A stretch of 56,886 nt of DNA from Planktotalea sp. (GTDB lineage Bacteria; Pseudomonadota; Alphaproteobacteria; Rhodobacterales; Rhodobacteraceae): NCBI RefSeq assembly GCF_018607965.1, contig NZ_JABBAM010000095.1, positions 24,760-81,645 on the forward strand, read 5' to 3'. Each line of letters begins with the position of its first letter. The stretch's first letter is position 1. The notes beneath the pieces are model-generated. The model was not told where the DNA came from and ran no database searches. It saw nothing but the letters and a program-made list of their open reading frames with translations. Both the position numbers and the translations under genes were made by a program. This document shows, one piece after another, positions 41,522 through 52,222 of this stretch.

Positions 41522-41893
41522 TTACTTCTTCAACGCTACAAGGATGTCAGCCAAAAGCTCTTCCTGCGTTGGACCCGCAAGTGCCGGTGCTGGTGCTGCT
41601 TCTTCAGCCTTCTTCATTTTGTTGAGCGAACGCACCAACATGAAGACAACGAATGCGATGACCAAGAAGTTGATGATCGCCATGATGAAGTTACCGTAAG
41701 TGAATGTTGCTTCACCAACAGACGCGGACAGACCAGCAAAATCAACGCCGCCCATTAAGAGACCAATCAAAGGATTGATCATGTCTGCAACCAAGATGCC
41801 GACGATTGCAGTGAACGCTGCACCGATGATGATACCAACGGCCATGTCCATGACGTTGCCTTTGGCGATAAAGTCTTTGAATTCGTTTAGCGT
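41522..41893 (-). CDS. mscL: large-conductance mechanosensitive channel; start codon non-canonical (ACG at 41893 or ATT at 41896)
   Basis: [45 protein letters not shown]. The first ATG in frame (41851 codon) would remove the conserved N-terminal helix. Confidence 0.88.
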   Translation of the reverse strand, partial: TLNEFKDFIAKGNVMDMAVGIIIGAAFTAIVGILVADMINPLIGLLMGGVDFAGLSASVGEATFTYGNFIMAIINFLVIAFVVFMLVRSLNKMKKAEEAAPAPALAGPTQEELLADILVALKK

Positions 41894-42064
41894 AATATTT
41901 TCCCTTAGTTCCCGTTTCCCTTAAGTGCGCATTTTTTGTTTTTTGCATTTGCGCTGGCGCACCATGAATAGCTCGCACGGAACTGTCACTGTTTTAATGG
42001 GAAAAGAAACATGCATTTGTCGTAATGTTGGAAGAATGTGGCGTGCTAACCCAGCGCGACCAAC

Positions 42065-42511
42065 TCAAGCGGGCAGGCTTCCAGTCAAAACATAACGCAG
42101 AATTTCCGCAACTTGCTGCGGCTCTGAACATACAGCAAGCGCCGCGGCATCCACCTCTTTCAAAGCATGTTGATGATCGTCACCGTGCAACACGATCAAA
42201 GACTTGCCAAGCGCGGCCGCATAGCCTGCATCAAATGCAGCATTCCACTGCTTGTACTTGTCGCCAAAGCGCACAACCACAACGTCCGCATCCGTAATCC
42301 CTTTGCGCGTGCGAATAGCGTTCACCATCGCACCCTTGTGATCATGCCAATACTTGTTGGTTTCCGCGCCCAAGATTGCGACACCGCAATCATCACTCGC
42401 TTCGTGATCTGTCACAGGCGCAGAAAAAGACACATCAAGACCGCGCGCGCTTTCGATTATCTGCTCACGCCAATCGGAATGAATTTCACCCGACAAATAA
42501 ACCTTAAGCAT
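42065..42511 (-). CDS. YtoQ family protein
   Basis: MLKVYLSGEIHSDWREQI...SAPVTDHEASDDCG...KYKQWNAAFDAGYAAALGK. Confidence 0.9.
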   Translation of the reverse strand: MLKVYLSGEIHSDWREQIIESARGLDVSFSAPVTDHEASDDCGVAILGAETNKYWHDHKGAMVNAIRTRKGITDADVVVVRFGDKYKQWNAAFDAGYAAALGKSLIVLHGDDHQHALKEVDAAALAVCSEPQQVAEILRYVLTGSLPA

Positions 42512-42567
42512 TGCGTCTTCCTCTCTCGCTAAATATCCCCGCCGGAGGCATTCTTATCAGAACACCA

Positions 42568-44964
42568 TTACCCGCGCAGAACACCGCCTGTTGCCTTGGT
42601 GACTTTTTCGATGATCTTAGCACCAACCGCTTCGATCTCTGCATCTTTTAGTGTCGCATCAACAGGCTGCAAACGCACCGTCACAGCGATGGACTTCTTG
42701 CCCTCGCCTAACGATCCACCAACGAACTCATCGAAAACGCGCACATTTTCAATCAGCGCTTTTTCCGCACCCGCTGCCGCGTTGACCAAAGTCAGCGCTT
42801 CTACATCGCTGTCCACAACAAATGCAAAATCACGCTCAACCGCTTGCAAGTCACGCATCACCAAAGCAGGGCGTGTGGATGTTTTCTTCTTCGGCAAAGG
42901 CACTTCAGCAGGCCAGATCGTAAAGCCCATTGCAGGGCCTTTTACATCCATCGCGGCCAGCACTTTGGGATGAATTTCACCAAACACGCCGAGAACCTTC
43001 TTCGGCCCCAGACAAATTTTTCCATGACGACCAGGATGCCACCATTCTTCTGCACCGCGCAGAATTTGAACCTTCGCAGGCGCGCCAATCGCGGCCAAGA
43101 TCGCCTCTGCATCGGCTTTCACGTCAAACACATCCACCCCGCGCGACGTACCATGCACGTCTTTAGGACCCGTACGACCAACAATCAGGCCAGACACCTG
43201 AACATGCTGTTCACCCGGCTCACCACCGCTGAACGCTGTACCAACCTCGAACAAGGCTTGATCCATCAAGCCACGCGCCTGATTGCGCGCAGCAGCTTGT
43301 AACAAACCGGCCAGCAACGCAGGACGCATATGGCTCATCTCTGAACTGATCGGGTTGGCCAGCATCGTCGCATCAGACCCGCCACCAAAGAGCGCGGCAG
43401 ACGGCTGATCAATGAAGCTATACGTGATGCATTCGTTATACCCCAAAGAGGCCGCCGTACGTTTAGCAGAGCGTTCACGCAATTGCGCAGGCGACAAGAT
43501 CGCGCGCGTCACGCCGTCGTGCAAACGCGGCAAAGGCTTGCCCACAAGGCCCGTCAGCGATTCAATGCGCGCAACTTCTTCAACCAAGTCCGCTTCGCCC
43601 AAAACGTCAGGACGCCAACTCGGCACTTGCGCCATGTCGCCGTCCATCACAAAGCCAAGCGCGGTCAACGTCGCGACCTGCTTTTCGGCGGGGATCACCA
43701 TGCCAACCAAAGACTGCACACTATCTGTATCCAACTTATAGGCGCGCGACACATCAGGAACGGCGCCCGCTTGCAGCACTTCAGATGCTTCACCACCCGC
43801 GTTGTCCACGATCATACGAACCGCGTGCTCCAAACCTTCCAGCGTGAACGCCGGATCAATACCGCGCTCAAAACGATAACGCGCGTCAGAATTAATCTTC
43901 AACGCACGACCCGTGTAGGCGATTTGGATCGGATCCCAATACGCGCTTTCCACGAAGACATTGACAGTCTCTTCGGTGCAGCCCGTTTCAGCACCACCCA
44001 TAACACCCGCAATGCTTTCAGGACCGCTGTCATCAGAAATAACCATCTGACCCGCGAGCAGCGTGTATTCCTTATCATCAAGCGCGACCATCGTTTCGCC
44101 ACCCGCTGCGCGGTGAACGCGCAGGTTTCCGTTGACCTTTGCCATGTCAAACACGTGCAAAGGACGGTTGCGATCGTATGTGAAGAAGTTCGTCACATCG
44201 ACAAGGAAACTAATCGGACGCAGCCCAATCGCGCGCAAAGCGTCTTGCAACCAGACAGGGGACGGTCCGTTTTTCACGCCCTTGATCACACGACCAAAGA
44301 ACACAGGACAGCCATCCAACGTGTCCGCTTCGATGCTGATGTCAATGTCAGCTTTAAAGCTGGCTGCAACAGGTTCAACATCACGCGCCTTGAGCGTACC
44401 CAGACCACGTGCTGCCAGATCACGGGCGATGCCACGAACGCCAAGCGCATCAGGACGGTTCGGCGTGATCGCAATCTCGATCACCGAATCAACTTTGCTC
44501 GGATCATTCTCTGCCAGCCAGCTCACGAAGGTCTGACCCACTTCACCCGAGGGCAATTCGATAATACCGTCGTGCTCTTCCGATAACTCCAACTCACGCT
44601 CGGACGCCATCATCCCGTGGCTTTCAACGCCGCGAATGTTGCCGACCGACAGCGTAACATCAATGCCCGGAACATAATCGCCCGGCTTACAAAGCACGAC
44701 CGTAATCCCCTCGCGCGCGTTCGGCGCACCGCACACGATCTGCTGCATGCCAATGTCCGTCTCGACTTGGCAAACGCGCAAGCGATCCGCATCTGGATGC
44801 TGCTCTGCTGTTTTGACCTTCGCCAATGTGAAGGATTTCAGCTTGTCAGCGGGGTTCGTGACCTCTTCCACTTCCAGACCCAAATCGGTCAAAGCGTAGA
44901 GAATATCATCCAAAGACGCGTCTGTTTCCAGATGATCCTTCAACCAGGACAGTGTGAATTTCAT
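42568..44964 (-). CDS. pheT: phenylalanyl-tRNA synthetase beta subunit
   Basis: MKFTLSWLKDHLETDASLDDI, GVESHGMMASERELELSEEHDGIIELP. Confidence 0.98.
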   Translation of the reverse strand: MKFTLSWLKDHLETDASLDDILYALTDLGLEVEEVTNPADKLKSFTLAKVKTAEQHPDADRLRVCQVETDIGMQQIVCGAPNAREGITVVLCKPGDYVPGIDVTLSVGNIRGVESHGMMASERELELSEEHDGIIELPSGEVGQTFVSWLAENDPSKVDSVIEIAITPNRPDALGVRGIARDLAARGLGTLKARDVEPVAASFKADIDISIEADTLDGCPVFFGRVIKGVKNGPSPVWLQDALRAIGLRPISFLVDVTNFFTYDRNRPLHVFDMAKVNGNLRVHRAAGGETMVALDDKEYTLLAGQMVISDDSGPESIAGVMGGAETGCTEETVNVFVESAYWDPIQIAYTGRALKINSDARYRFERGIDPAFTLEGLEHAVRMIVDNAGGEASEVLQAGAVPDVSRAYKLDTDSVQSLVGMVIPAEKQVATLTALGFVMDGDMAQVPSWRPDVLGEADLVEEVARIESLTGLVGKPLPRLHDGVTRAILSPAQLRERSAKRTAASLGYNECITYSFIDQPSAALFGGGSDATMLANPISSEMSHMRPALLAGLLQAAARNQARGLMDQALFEVGTAFSGGEPGEQHVQVSGLIVGRTGPKDVHGTSRGVDVFDVKADAEAILAAIGAPAKVQILRGAEEWWHPGRHGKICLGPKKVLGVFGEIHPKVLAAMDVKGPAMGFTIWPAEVPLPKKKTSTRPALVMRDLQAVERDFAFVVDSDVEALTLVNAAAGAEKALIENVRVFDEFVGGSLGEGKKSIAVTVRLQPVDATLKDAEIEAVGAKIIEKVTKATGGVLRG

Positions 44965-44978
44965 GTCATATCTTCCTG

Positions 44979-45293
44979 TTACTTAAGGCCAAGCGCTTCA
45001 CGAGCAAGCGCATGCCAATCTGTGTCGATGCGCTCAGGCACCTGTACCCAATCCTTGAACGGCCTGCCCTTGCCCGAAGGGTCAAACGGCACGGCCTCAA
45101 GGTGGGTCGCGAAAATTTCTTGAACGCGTGTCACGCCCAGCTTAAACACCATGCAGTCTTGGAAAAACGACAACACAGGCTTGCCCCCACCCAGCTTTGC
45201 ACAAGTCTTGTCGAACATCTGAGTGATCTCAAGGCTAGGAGACTCGTCGCGCATTTCGTCGATGAAGTCGGTGAAGGCTTGGGGGATAGCCAT
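44979..45293 (-). CDS. hypothetical protein between pheS and pheT
   Basis: 104-aa ORF, tightly packed, ATGA overlap with the upstream ORF. Confidence 0.8.
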   Translation of the reverse strand: MAIPQAFTDFIDEMRDESPSLEITQMFDKTCAKLGGGKPVLSFFQDCMVFKLGVTRVQEIFATHLEAVPFDPSGKGRPFKDWVQVPERIDTDWHALAREALGLK

Positions 45294-45877
45294 TAAACAA
45301 AGCCTTTCGATAGATCTAGCAACAATTGAATTATGAAGGCACCACCAAAAATAATCAGCATCCACAACAACCAATAGGCCCAGTTAGGATATTGGCGAAC
45401 AGTGAAGAAATCAACGAGTTTGCCAATCGCTTCTTCACACCGAACGGACACGATGAATGCAGCGCGCTGATTCAAATAAACACAATCAAGAGAAACTAAT
45501 TCTCGTGCACCCACATAAGGAATCGTGACCAAACACTGCCCATTCTCAATGGTTTCATAGAAAACTTTTTGCGCTGGATTGATAGCAATATTTCTTGGAA
45601 AATGACTAAGGACAAGGCTGATGTCAGTCGCCGCCTTTCTGTCTTCATTCAAAATGAAAAACTGCTCGCTATATATCTCCAAAAAATTGTCAGGCTCTTC
45701 ATCGCTCTTATTCGCAATGTTGAGGTTGTGGAGGCTACTATGTGCTCGGCCAAAAACTAGTTTAGGTTTCAGACGAAACAGATAAAAAACCAAGGCACCA
45801 AAAAGCGAGAACGCTAGAGCAACGTACTGGTCACCGTGTTCGGCAACTAACTCCCAAATGGTTGTTAAAACATCCAT
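45293..45877 (-). CDS. hypothetical protein with N- and C-terminal TM segments between pheS and pheT
   Basis: 194-aa ORF, TMs at both ends (VALAFSLFGALVFYLF, WAYWLLWMLIIFGGAFIIQLL). No family recognised. Confidence 0.78.
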   Translation of the reverse strand: MDVLTTIWELVAEHGDQYVALAFSLFGALVFYLFRLKPKLVFGRAHSSLHNLNIANKSDEEPDNFLEIYSEQFFILNEDRKAATDISLVLSHFPRNIAINPAQKVFYETIENGQCLVTIPYVGARELVSLDCVYLNQRAAFIVSVRCEEAIGKLVDFFTVRQYPNWAYWLLWMLIIFGGAFIIQLLLDLSKGFV

Positions 45878-45885
45878 TGATCAGC

Positions 45886-46950
45886 CTAAAACCCCGTCGC
45901 CAAGTTCGGCTGATCCAAACTCGCAAACCCATAATGACGCAACCAGCGCAAATCTGAATCAAAGAACGCCCTCAAATCAGGAATTCCGTATTTCAGCATC
46001 GCCATGCGGTCGATGCCCATGCCGAACGCAAAACCCTGCCATTCAGCGGGATCAATGCCACCCGCTTGCAAGACCTTGGGGTGCACCATGCCAGAACCAA
46101 GCACTTCGAGCCAATCATCGCCCTCGCCCACTTTGACAGAGCCATTTTCCCAGCGGCACTGGATATCCACCTCTGCGGAGGGTTCCGTGAACGGGAAATG
46201 CGAGGCGCGGAAACGGGTTTTGACTTCGGTTCCGAAAAAGACCGAGAAAAACTCTTCCAACGTCCATTTCAGGTTCGCCATTGAGATATCTTTGTCGATG
46301 GCCAAACCTTCGACTTGGTTGAACATGGGCGTGTGCGTTTGGTCGTAATCCGCGCGGTACACGCGACCCGGACAGATGATGCGGCACGGTGCGCCGTGCG
46401 CTTCCATGTGACGGATTTGAACAGGCGATGTGTGCGTGCGCAAAACATGCGGCGGGCGATCATCACCCTCTGCGCGATGCGTGTAGAACGTGTCCATCTC
46501 GGCGCGCGCAGGGTGGTGGCCTGGGATGTTCAACGCATCGAAATTATACCAATCAGACTCAATCTGTGGACCCTCGGCAACCGCAAAACCCAAATCAGCA
46601 AGGATCGCTGTGACCTCATCCGTGACTTGGCTGATCGGGTGGATCGTTCCCGCAGGACGCTGGCGACCGGGCAGCGTCACGTCCAACCATTCACCGCGCA
46701 GACGTTCGTCCAATGCGGCATCCCCTAGCGCTGTTTTCTTCGCAGCCAGCGCCGAATTAATCTCGTCCCTCAACGCATTCAGCATCGGACCCGCCGTTTG
46801 GCGTTCCTCGGGGGACATCTTGCCAAGCTGGCGCATTTGCAGGCTGATTTCGCCCTTTTTGCCAACGGCCTGAACGCGCAAGTCTTCTAGCGTGCTTTCA
46901 TCCGATGCGGCCGCGATTAAGCTGACGTATTTATCTCTTAGATCATCCAT
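45886..46950 (-). CDS. pheS: phenylalanyl-tRNA synthetase alpha subunit
   Basis: [42 protein letters not shown]. Confidence 0.98.
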   Translation of the reverse strand: MDDLRDKYVSLIAAASDESTLEDLRVQAVGKKGEISLQMRQLGKMSPEERQTAGPMLNALRDEINSALAAKKTALGDAALDERLRGEWLDVTLPGRQRPAGTIHPISQVTDEVTAILADLGFAVAEGPQIESDWYNFDALNIPGHHPARAEMDTFYTHRAEGDDRPPHVLRTHTSPVQIRHMEAHGAPCRIICPGRVYRADYDQTHTPMFNQVEGLAIDKDISMANLKWTLEEFFSVFFGTEVKTRFRASHFPFTEPSAEVDIQCRWENGSVKVGEGDDWLEVLGSGMVHPKVLQAGGIDPAEWQGFAFGMGIDRMAMLKYGIPDLRAFFDSDLRWLRHYGFASLDQPNLATGF

Positions 46951-47035
46951 GGCGGGCCTCTTAGAACTTATGCGCAAAACTGCGTGCAAACTGTTGGCTT
47001 GGGATTACCCGCTTGGCCCAGATCGCACAACGAAA

Positions 47036-47068
47036 AAGGCCCCAACCAATGGTCAGGGCCTCTTAATT
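47036..47068 (-). terminator. rho-independent terminator between rplT and pheS
   Basis: Minus strand: GAGGCCCTGACCATTGGTTGGGGCCTTTTT. Confidence 0.85.
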
Positions 47069-47087
47069 CTCTACCCTTCAAGCGCGA

Positions 47088-47453
47088 TTAAGCGGCCAAA
47101 GCTGCTTTCGCTTGTTCAACGATCGCTGTAAATGCGTCTGGCTCGTTTACTGCGAGATCGGACAGAACCTTACGGTCTACTTCGATACCTGCAAGCATCA
47201 GACCATTGATGAAGCGGCTGTATGTCAGCGCCTCGTCGTGGCTGCGCACAGCTGCGTTGATACGCTGGATCCACAATGCACGGAAGCTACGCTTACGATT
47301 CTTGCGGTCGCGTGTCGCGTACTGGTTCGCTTTATCAACGGCCTGTGCTGCGACTTTGAATGTATTTTTACGACGTCCGTAGTAGCCTTTGGCTGCTTTG
47401 ACGACTTTACGGTGACGGGCGTGGGTTACTGTACCACCTTTAACGCGTGACAT
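47088..47453 (-). CDS. rplT: 50S ribosomal protein L20
   Basis: [35 protein letters not shown]. Confidence 0.98.
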   Translation of the reverse strand: MSRVKGGTVTHARHRKVVKAAKGYYGRRKNTFKVAAQAVDKANQYATRDRKNRKRSFRALWIQRINAAVRSHDEALTYSRFINGLMLAGIEVDRKVLSDLAVNEPDAFTAIVEQAKAALAA

Positions 47454-47466
47454 CTTTCAAATCTCC

Positions 47467-47667
47467 TTAGCGAGCGTAGGGCATCATCGACTTGATGATT
47501 TTCTCATCAGGAGCCGATAGCGTGGTTGTTCCACGTGCGTTGCGAAGGAACTTGTTAGAGCGCTTGATCATACCGTGCTGTTTGCCAGCTTGCGCTGCTA
47601 CAACACGACCGCTCGCCGTTGTTTTGAACCGCTTTTTGCAGCTCGATTTTGTCTTCATCTTGGGCAT
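47467..47667 (-). CDS. rpmI: 50S ribosomal protein L35
   Basis: [22 protein letters not shown]. Confidence 0.98.
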   Translation of the reverse strand: MPKMKTKSSCKKRFKTTASGRVVAAQAGKQHGMIKRSNKFLRNARGTTTLSAPDEKIIKSMMPYAR

Positions 47668-47781
47668 TTCCGTCTCCTTTTAGGGTCGGTAGGAACGCGT
47701 ACACTCGGCATGCCACTTAAGCCGGACTCGCGCATAGAAAGGGCCGTTTAGGATAGGCCCGTAGATTCCGCAAGTACTAAG

Positions 47782-48006
47782 TTAGCCATGCAAGTCGCGT
47801 GTGACCTGCACGAACACATCCGGGATTTCGTCAAAGCTGTACCCACCTGGTTTGCGGGTCACCGCCCACACAACAAGGGACCCACCCACGATAAGCATCA
47901 GGGATCTCATGCGCGGTGTTCTGCTATCAGAAAACGCCGACATTATTGCGGGGATCGCAAACCCCGCAATTAGCGTTCCAAAAAACAAAGCTAGATCATA
48001 ACTCAT
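47782..48006 (-). CDS. small membrane hypothetical protein
   Basis: 74 aa, two TM segments, between pyk and rpmI on the same strand. Confidence 0.75.
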   Translation of the reverse strand: MSYDLALFFGTLIAGFAIPAIMSAFSDSRTPRMRSLMLIVGGSLVVWAVTRKPGGYSFDEIPDVFVQVTRDLHG

Positions 48007-48041
48007 ACCACATTCCTAACACTTAGAAGGTGATCGCAACA

Positions 48042-49487
48042 CTACTCTGGATCGGATGCGTAAATCAAACGTTCCTCACAGGGTGCAACCCTAAGAATGT
48101 TTGTTGTGCCTGGAATGTTAAACGGAACACCCGCGGTCACAACGATCTGATCTTTCTCCGTTGCCAATCCGCTAGACCGCGCCGCGCGCGCTGCTGACAC
48201 AACTGCGCTCTTAAAGCGCTCAAGCTCAGCGGTTTTTACGCAGAACGTGCCCCATGTCAGTGCAAGGCGACGTGCCGTACGCGTCTCTGAGGTCATCGCA
48301 ATGATCGGAACACGTGGACGTTCCCGCGCTGTCAACAATGCAGTCGTCCCACTTTGCGTAAAACAGCAAATCGCTTTGATTTCGGTCGTTTCCGCAATTT
48401 CACGCGCCGCCGCAACGATGCCATCGGCAACAGTTGTGCGCTTTGCAGTGCGTGAGGCTTCCAGAATTTCTGTATATGTTGGATCGCTCTCAACTTCGCG
48501 CGCCACGTTGTCCATGGTTTGAACTGCATCAATCGGGAAATCACCCGCCGCACTTTCAGCGCTTAGCATGATCGCATCCGCACCTTCATAGATCGCGGTC
48601 GCAACGTCAGACACTTCTGCACGCGTCGGCATTGGGCTTTCGATCATGGATTCCAACATCTGCGTTGCAACAATCACAGGCTTTGCCGCCGCACGACATT
48701 TACGGACCAAACGCTTTTGGATCGGTGGGACGTTCTGCACGGGCAGTTCAACGCCCAGATCGCCACGCGCGACCATGATGCCATCTGAGGCATCCAGAAT
48801 TTCGTCAAAGCTGGTAACCGCGGACGGCTTTTCAATCTTGGACAGCACAGCAGCGCGCCCTTTAACCAGATCACGTGCATCCCAAACATCTTTGGCACGC
48901 TGCACAAAAGACAACGCCAACCAATCAACACCGAGTTCACAAACAAATTCCAGATCCGCGAGATCTTTTTCAGACAGAGCAGCCAAGGGCAGCACTACGT
49001 CCGGCACATTAACCCCTTTGCGATTCGAAATTGTGCCGCCAATAATCACTTCGCAATTGGCAAAATCCGCACCGCAGTCTTTTACCTTAAGACGGATCTT
49101 ACCATCGTTCACCAGCAGGGAGGATCCAGCTTCCAACGCTGCAAAAATCTCGGGGTGGGGCAATGTTATACGCGACAAATCACCTGTTGTGTCATCCAGA
49201 TCCAGACGGAAATCAGCGCCAACAACCAGCTCTTCAGACCCGTTCTCAAATTCTCCAACACGCAACTTAGGCCCTTGAAGGTCTGCAAGAATACCGATCG
49301 GACTATCCAGATCCGCCTCGACCTTGCGAATAATCGCATGCATTTCGCCAATCTTGTCGTGACTACCGTGGCTCATGTTGAGACGGAACACATCTGCGCC
49401 CGCTTCGTGCAATGCACGGATCATTTTATAGTCGCTGGATGCTGGCCCTAGCGTTGCTACGATCTTTACACTGCGGTTGCGTCTCAT
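48042..49487 (-). CDS. pyk: pyruvate kinase
   Basis: KIVATLGPASSDYKMIRALHEAGADVFRLNMSHG, GIMVARGDLGVELP, ATQMLESMIESPMPTRAEVSDVA. Confidence 0.98.
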   Translation of the reverse strand: MRRNRSVKIVATLGPASSDYKMIRALHEAGADVFRLNMSHGSHDKIGEMHAIIRKVEADLDSPIGILADLQGPKLRVGEFENGSEELVVGADFRLDLDDTTGDLSRITLPHPEIFAALEAGSSLLVNDGKIRLKVKDCGADFANCEVIIGGTISNRKGVNVPDVVLPLAALSEKDLADLEFVCELGVDWLALSFVQRAKDVWDARDLVKGRAAVLSKIEKPSAVTSFDEILDASDGIMVARGDLGVELPVQNVPPIQKRLVRKCRAAAKPVIVATQMLESMIESPMPTRAEVSDVATAIYEGADAIMLSAESAAGDFPIDAVQTMDNVAREVESDPTYTEILEASRTAKRTTVADGIVAAAREIAETTEIKAICCFTQSGTTALLTARERPRVPIIAMTSETRTARRLALTWGTFCVKTAELERFKSAVVSAARAARSSGLATEKDQIVVTAGVPFNIPGTTNILRVAPCEERLIYASDPE

Positions 49488-49531
49488 ACTTAATTCCTCA
49501 AATCCGGTTCAGCTACGTCAATCACGATAAT

Positions 49532-49548
49532 ATGTTACCGCTAACAAT
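49532..49548. promoter_or_regulatory. GntR/LacI-type operator-like palindrome upstream of pyk
   Basis: ATGTTACCGCTAACAAT, an inverted repeat about 45-61 bp upstream of the pyk start. Confidence 0.55.
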
Positions 49549-49621
49549 TCGTTGTGCTTATTGCGCATTTCCATTTGCTCGGCAACTGCCTTAATGCTTA
49601 GCGAAACTAGGAAACAGATAC

Positions 49622-50362
49622 GTGACATACCAGCCTTTCTTTGAATACGGAACCACGCGTTCCAGCCGTTGGACTGTGACCAGTGATCATGCCGCCAACA
49701 CCGTTCCTGACTTTGTGAACGGTGGCGATCTTGGTATTGCCACGACAGATATGGCCCGCCACATCGCGTTTGATATAGGGGCTGCAGGTCTTGCGCAGAT
49801 GCTAGGCGACTTATTGGACGGCCCAGTGATTTGTTCAAACTTCTCGCGCCTTGTGATTGATCCAAATCGCGGTGCAAATGACCCCACACTTTTGATGAAA
49901 CTCTACGATGGGACAATCATTCCCGCCAACCGCCACGCAGGTCCGAAAGAGCAAGAAAAACGCATGCAGGCCTGTTACCACCCCTATCACAGCGCACTAG
50001 ACACCTTGATGAAACGTCGCGCGGATCCTGTCTTGTTGTCGGTCCACTCTTTCACACCTCAGCTCAAAGGCCGCCCGCTGCGACCTTGGGAAATTGGCGT
50101 CCTTTACGCGGATGACACGCGCCTTTCGTCCTCGCTGCTTGATGTCTTGCGCGCAGAACCTGATTTGACCATTGGCGACAACGAACCCTACACTGGCCAC
50201 CTGCCCGGCGACGCGGTCGATACGCATGCGTTACAGCACGGCCATCTGAATGTGTTGGTAGAGCTTCGCAATGATTTGATCGAAACCGAAGCACAGCAAC
50301 AAGATTGGGCAACCCGCCTCGCGCCTTTGCTTGAAAAAGCTCTCGCGCGCACCAAACACTAA
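49622..50362 (+). CDS. N-formylglutamate amidohydrolase family protein (GTG start)
   Basis: VTSDHAANTVPDF, DIGAAGLAQML, HSFTPQLKGR. Confidence 0.93.
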   Translation: MTYQPFFEYGTTRSSRWTVTSDHAANTVPDFVNGGDLGIATTDMARHIAFDIGAAGLAQMLGDLLDGPVICSNFSRLVIDPNRGANDPTLLMKLYDGTIIPANRHAGPKEQEKRMQACYHPYHSALDTLMKRRADPVLLSVHSFTPQLKGRPLRPWEIGVLYADDTRLSSSLLDVLRAEPDLTIGDNEPYTGHLPGDAVDTHALQHGHLNVLVELRNDLIETEAQQQDWATRLAPLLEKALARTKH

Positions 50363-50387
50363 ATACACACCGCCAGGAGATCCCATC

Positions 50388-50687
50388 ATGGACGAACAAA
50401 CACAGCTTGAACTTGAAGCAGCCGCCTTTCGCCGTATGCGCGATCACTTGGCTAAGCGCACAGATGTGCAAAACATTGACATGATGAATTTGACGGGCTT
50501 TTGCCGCAACTGCTTGTCGCGTTGGTATCAAGAGGCCGCAAACGAGCGCGGCATCGAGATGAGCAAAGATGAAGGCCGCGAAGCATTCTACGGAATGCCC
50601 TTCAACGAATGGCGTGACCAATTTCAGGCCGACGCATCAGACGCGCAAAAAGCGGCGTTTGATGTATCTCACAAACAAGCGACCTAA
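50388..50687 (+). CDS. DUF1244 domain protein
   Basis: AFRRMRDHLAKRTDVQNIDMMNLTGFCRNCLSRWY...EAFYGMPFNEWR. Confidence 0.92.
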   Translation: MDEQTQLELEAAAFRRMRDHLAKRTDVQNIDMMNLTGFCRNCLSRWYQEAANERGIEMSKDEGREAFYGMPFNEWRDQFQADASDAQKAAFDVSHKQAT

Positions 50688-50689
50688 TT

Positions 50690-52130
50690 TTATCGTTGCC
50701 CCCAACGCAAAGTCACGCGCCGGTTGGCTGCGCGACCTGTGTCGGTGGCATTGTCTGCAATCGGTTTGCTGCCACCGTAACCAATCGCAGAAATCGCATC
50801 CGCAGAAACACCGCTATTGATCAAAGCTGCGCGCACAAAAAGCGCGCGGTTTGCGCTGTGTTCGAACTTGCCATTGCCCGTGTTGTCCGTATGGCCTGCA
50901 AGTTCAGCACTCAGGTTTGCGCCCCGAATGCAACGGTTCAGGATAACCGCCAGCCCACTGATCACGGGCGCGCTACGTGCATCGAAATCGGCAACACCGC
51001 TTGCGAAATTGATCTTAGCGCTTGCGAGGAAACCGTTGGTCTGCTCCGTACAATTGCTCAATGTCGGCGTGAAATCAAACGCCTGCATCCACGCTCCAAA
51101 CTGAAACTGTACTTGCACACCCGTGATCACATTGACCCGCCGCGCGCCATCTTGCGGCAGCGTTTTTAACGTGGATAAAGAAAGCACCGTGCCTTCTGCA
51201 AACTCCGCTTTCATTTGATCAGCAAGCTGCGCAGCATCTACATTTGGTGCAACAACGCCTGTCAGACTGGCAACGTCCTCTTTCATAGTGAATGTGATAT
51301 TTTCCAACTGAGGAAGCCATGGCTTTAACGCACTTAAAGCAGCCAGAACCACTGCCGGATCACCCTTCTCAACAACCACAGCATCACCCGTTGCTTTCAA
51401 TTCGCACAGCGCCTGAGCGATTTGCACCACGTTCAAACCAGTTGGCAACGTCCCTGTCACCGTCACACCACGACCGATATCAAAAGCGATCTCATAGGCC
51501 ACCAGCAGACCATCATCACGCGTTTCAATATCGCTTTCAAACGTGAAGCCATCAGGCAAAGTAACAGAAGCAAGGAGGGCCGCGCGCGCTCGGCTCGTCA
51601 ACCAATCCCGTCAAACGCAGGGTCGCACCGTTCAGCGAAACAGACCCCTCCTCCATTTGCGACAGCGCTTTCAAACCCGCACCAATGGCTTTTTCCCACA
51701 GTTCTGGCGCACCAGAGGCAAGCGTCAAACCCTCAGCACCAGAAACACCGCTGTTAGCAAAAACCGCGCGCAAATCTTCTGTTGGAACATTGCCCTGTAG
51801 CAGAGTTTGCCCGCCCTTGCGCGTTGCAGCGATCATATAGGGTTTAGCAATGGGAAGCAGTGTCAGATCATCGGTGACACCCCGAGCGCCTTCAATCCCG
51901 TTCAACGCACCGAGCAGCGCATCGCGTTCGGCCTCTGTATCGGCAAAGCCAGAAATTCGAATGTCACGGCCAGACACCTCGGCTTGCACATTGTGAACCG
52001 CGTTTTCTGCAACGCTTTGCGCACGTTCTGAAATCGCGGCCTGCACACCTTTGGCACGTTCGCTTACGCGCCACAGGACAAAACCGCCAACTGCTGCGAT
52101 CAAAATGACCCCGCCAATTACTTTTTGCAT
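50690..52130 (-). pseudogene. OmpA-family protein with BON-like repeats, frameshifted near 51580-51590
   Basis: ORF 51552..52145 (TM plus BON-like) ends LTGLVDEPSARGPPCFCYFA*. The next frame continues ARAALLASVTLPDGF through OmpA C-terminal ELAGHTDNTGNGKFEHSANRALFVRAALINSGV. Confidence 0.85.
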
Positions 52131-52222
52131 CGCTTCGCCCCTCACATTTCACCACGTGCCCAGATTACAAAAATCCGACACTACGGCAAACACGATAGGC
52201 GAAGCTACGCGCAAAGGCTTTG

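Noticed and set aside
43483-44586. 367-aa Arg/His-rich ORF opposite pheT
   Set aside because: Composition is an antisense artefact. pheT is intact on the minus strand.
47036-47068. Phe-dependent attenuator before pheS
   Set aside because: A good terminator exists between rplT and pheS, but I saw no leader peptide rich in Phe codons or competing antiterminator. Called as an ordinary terminator.
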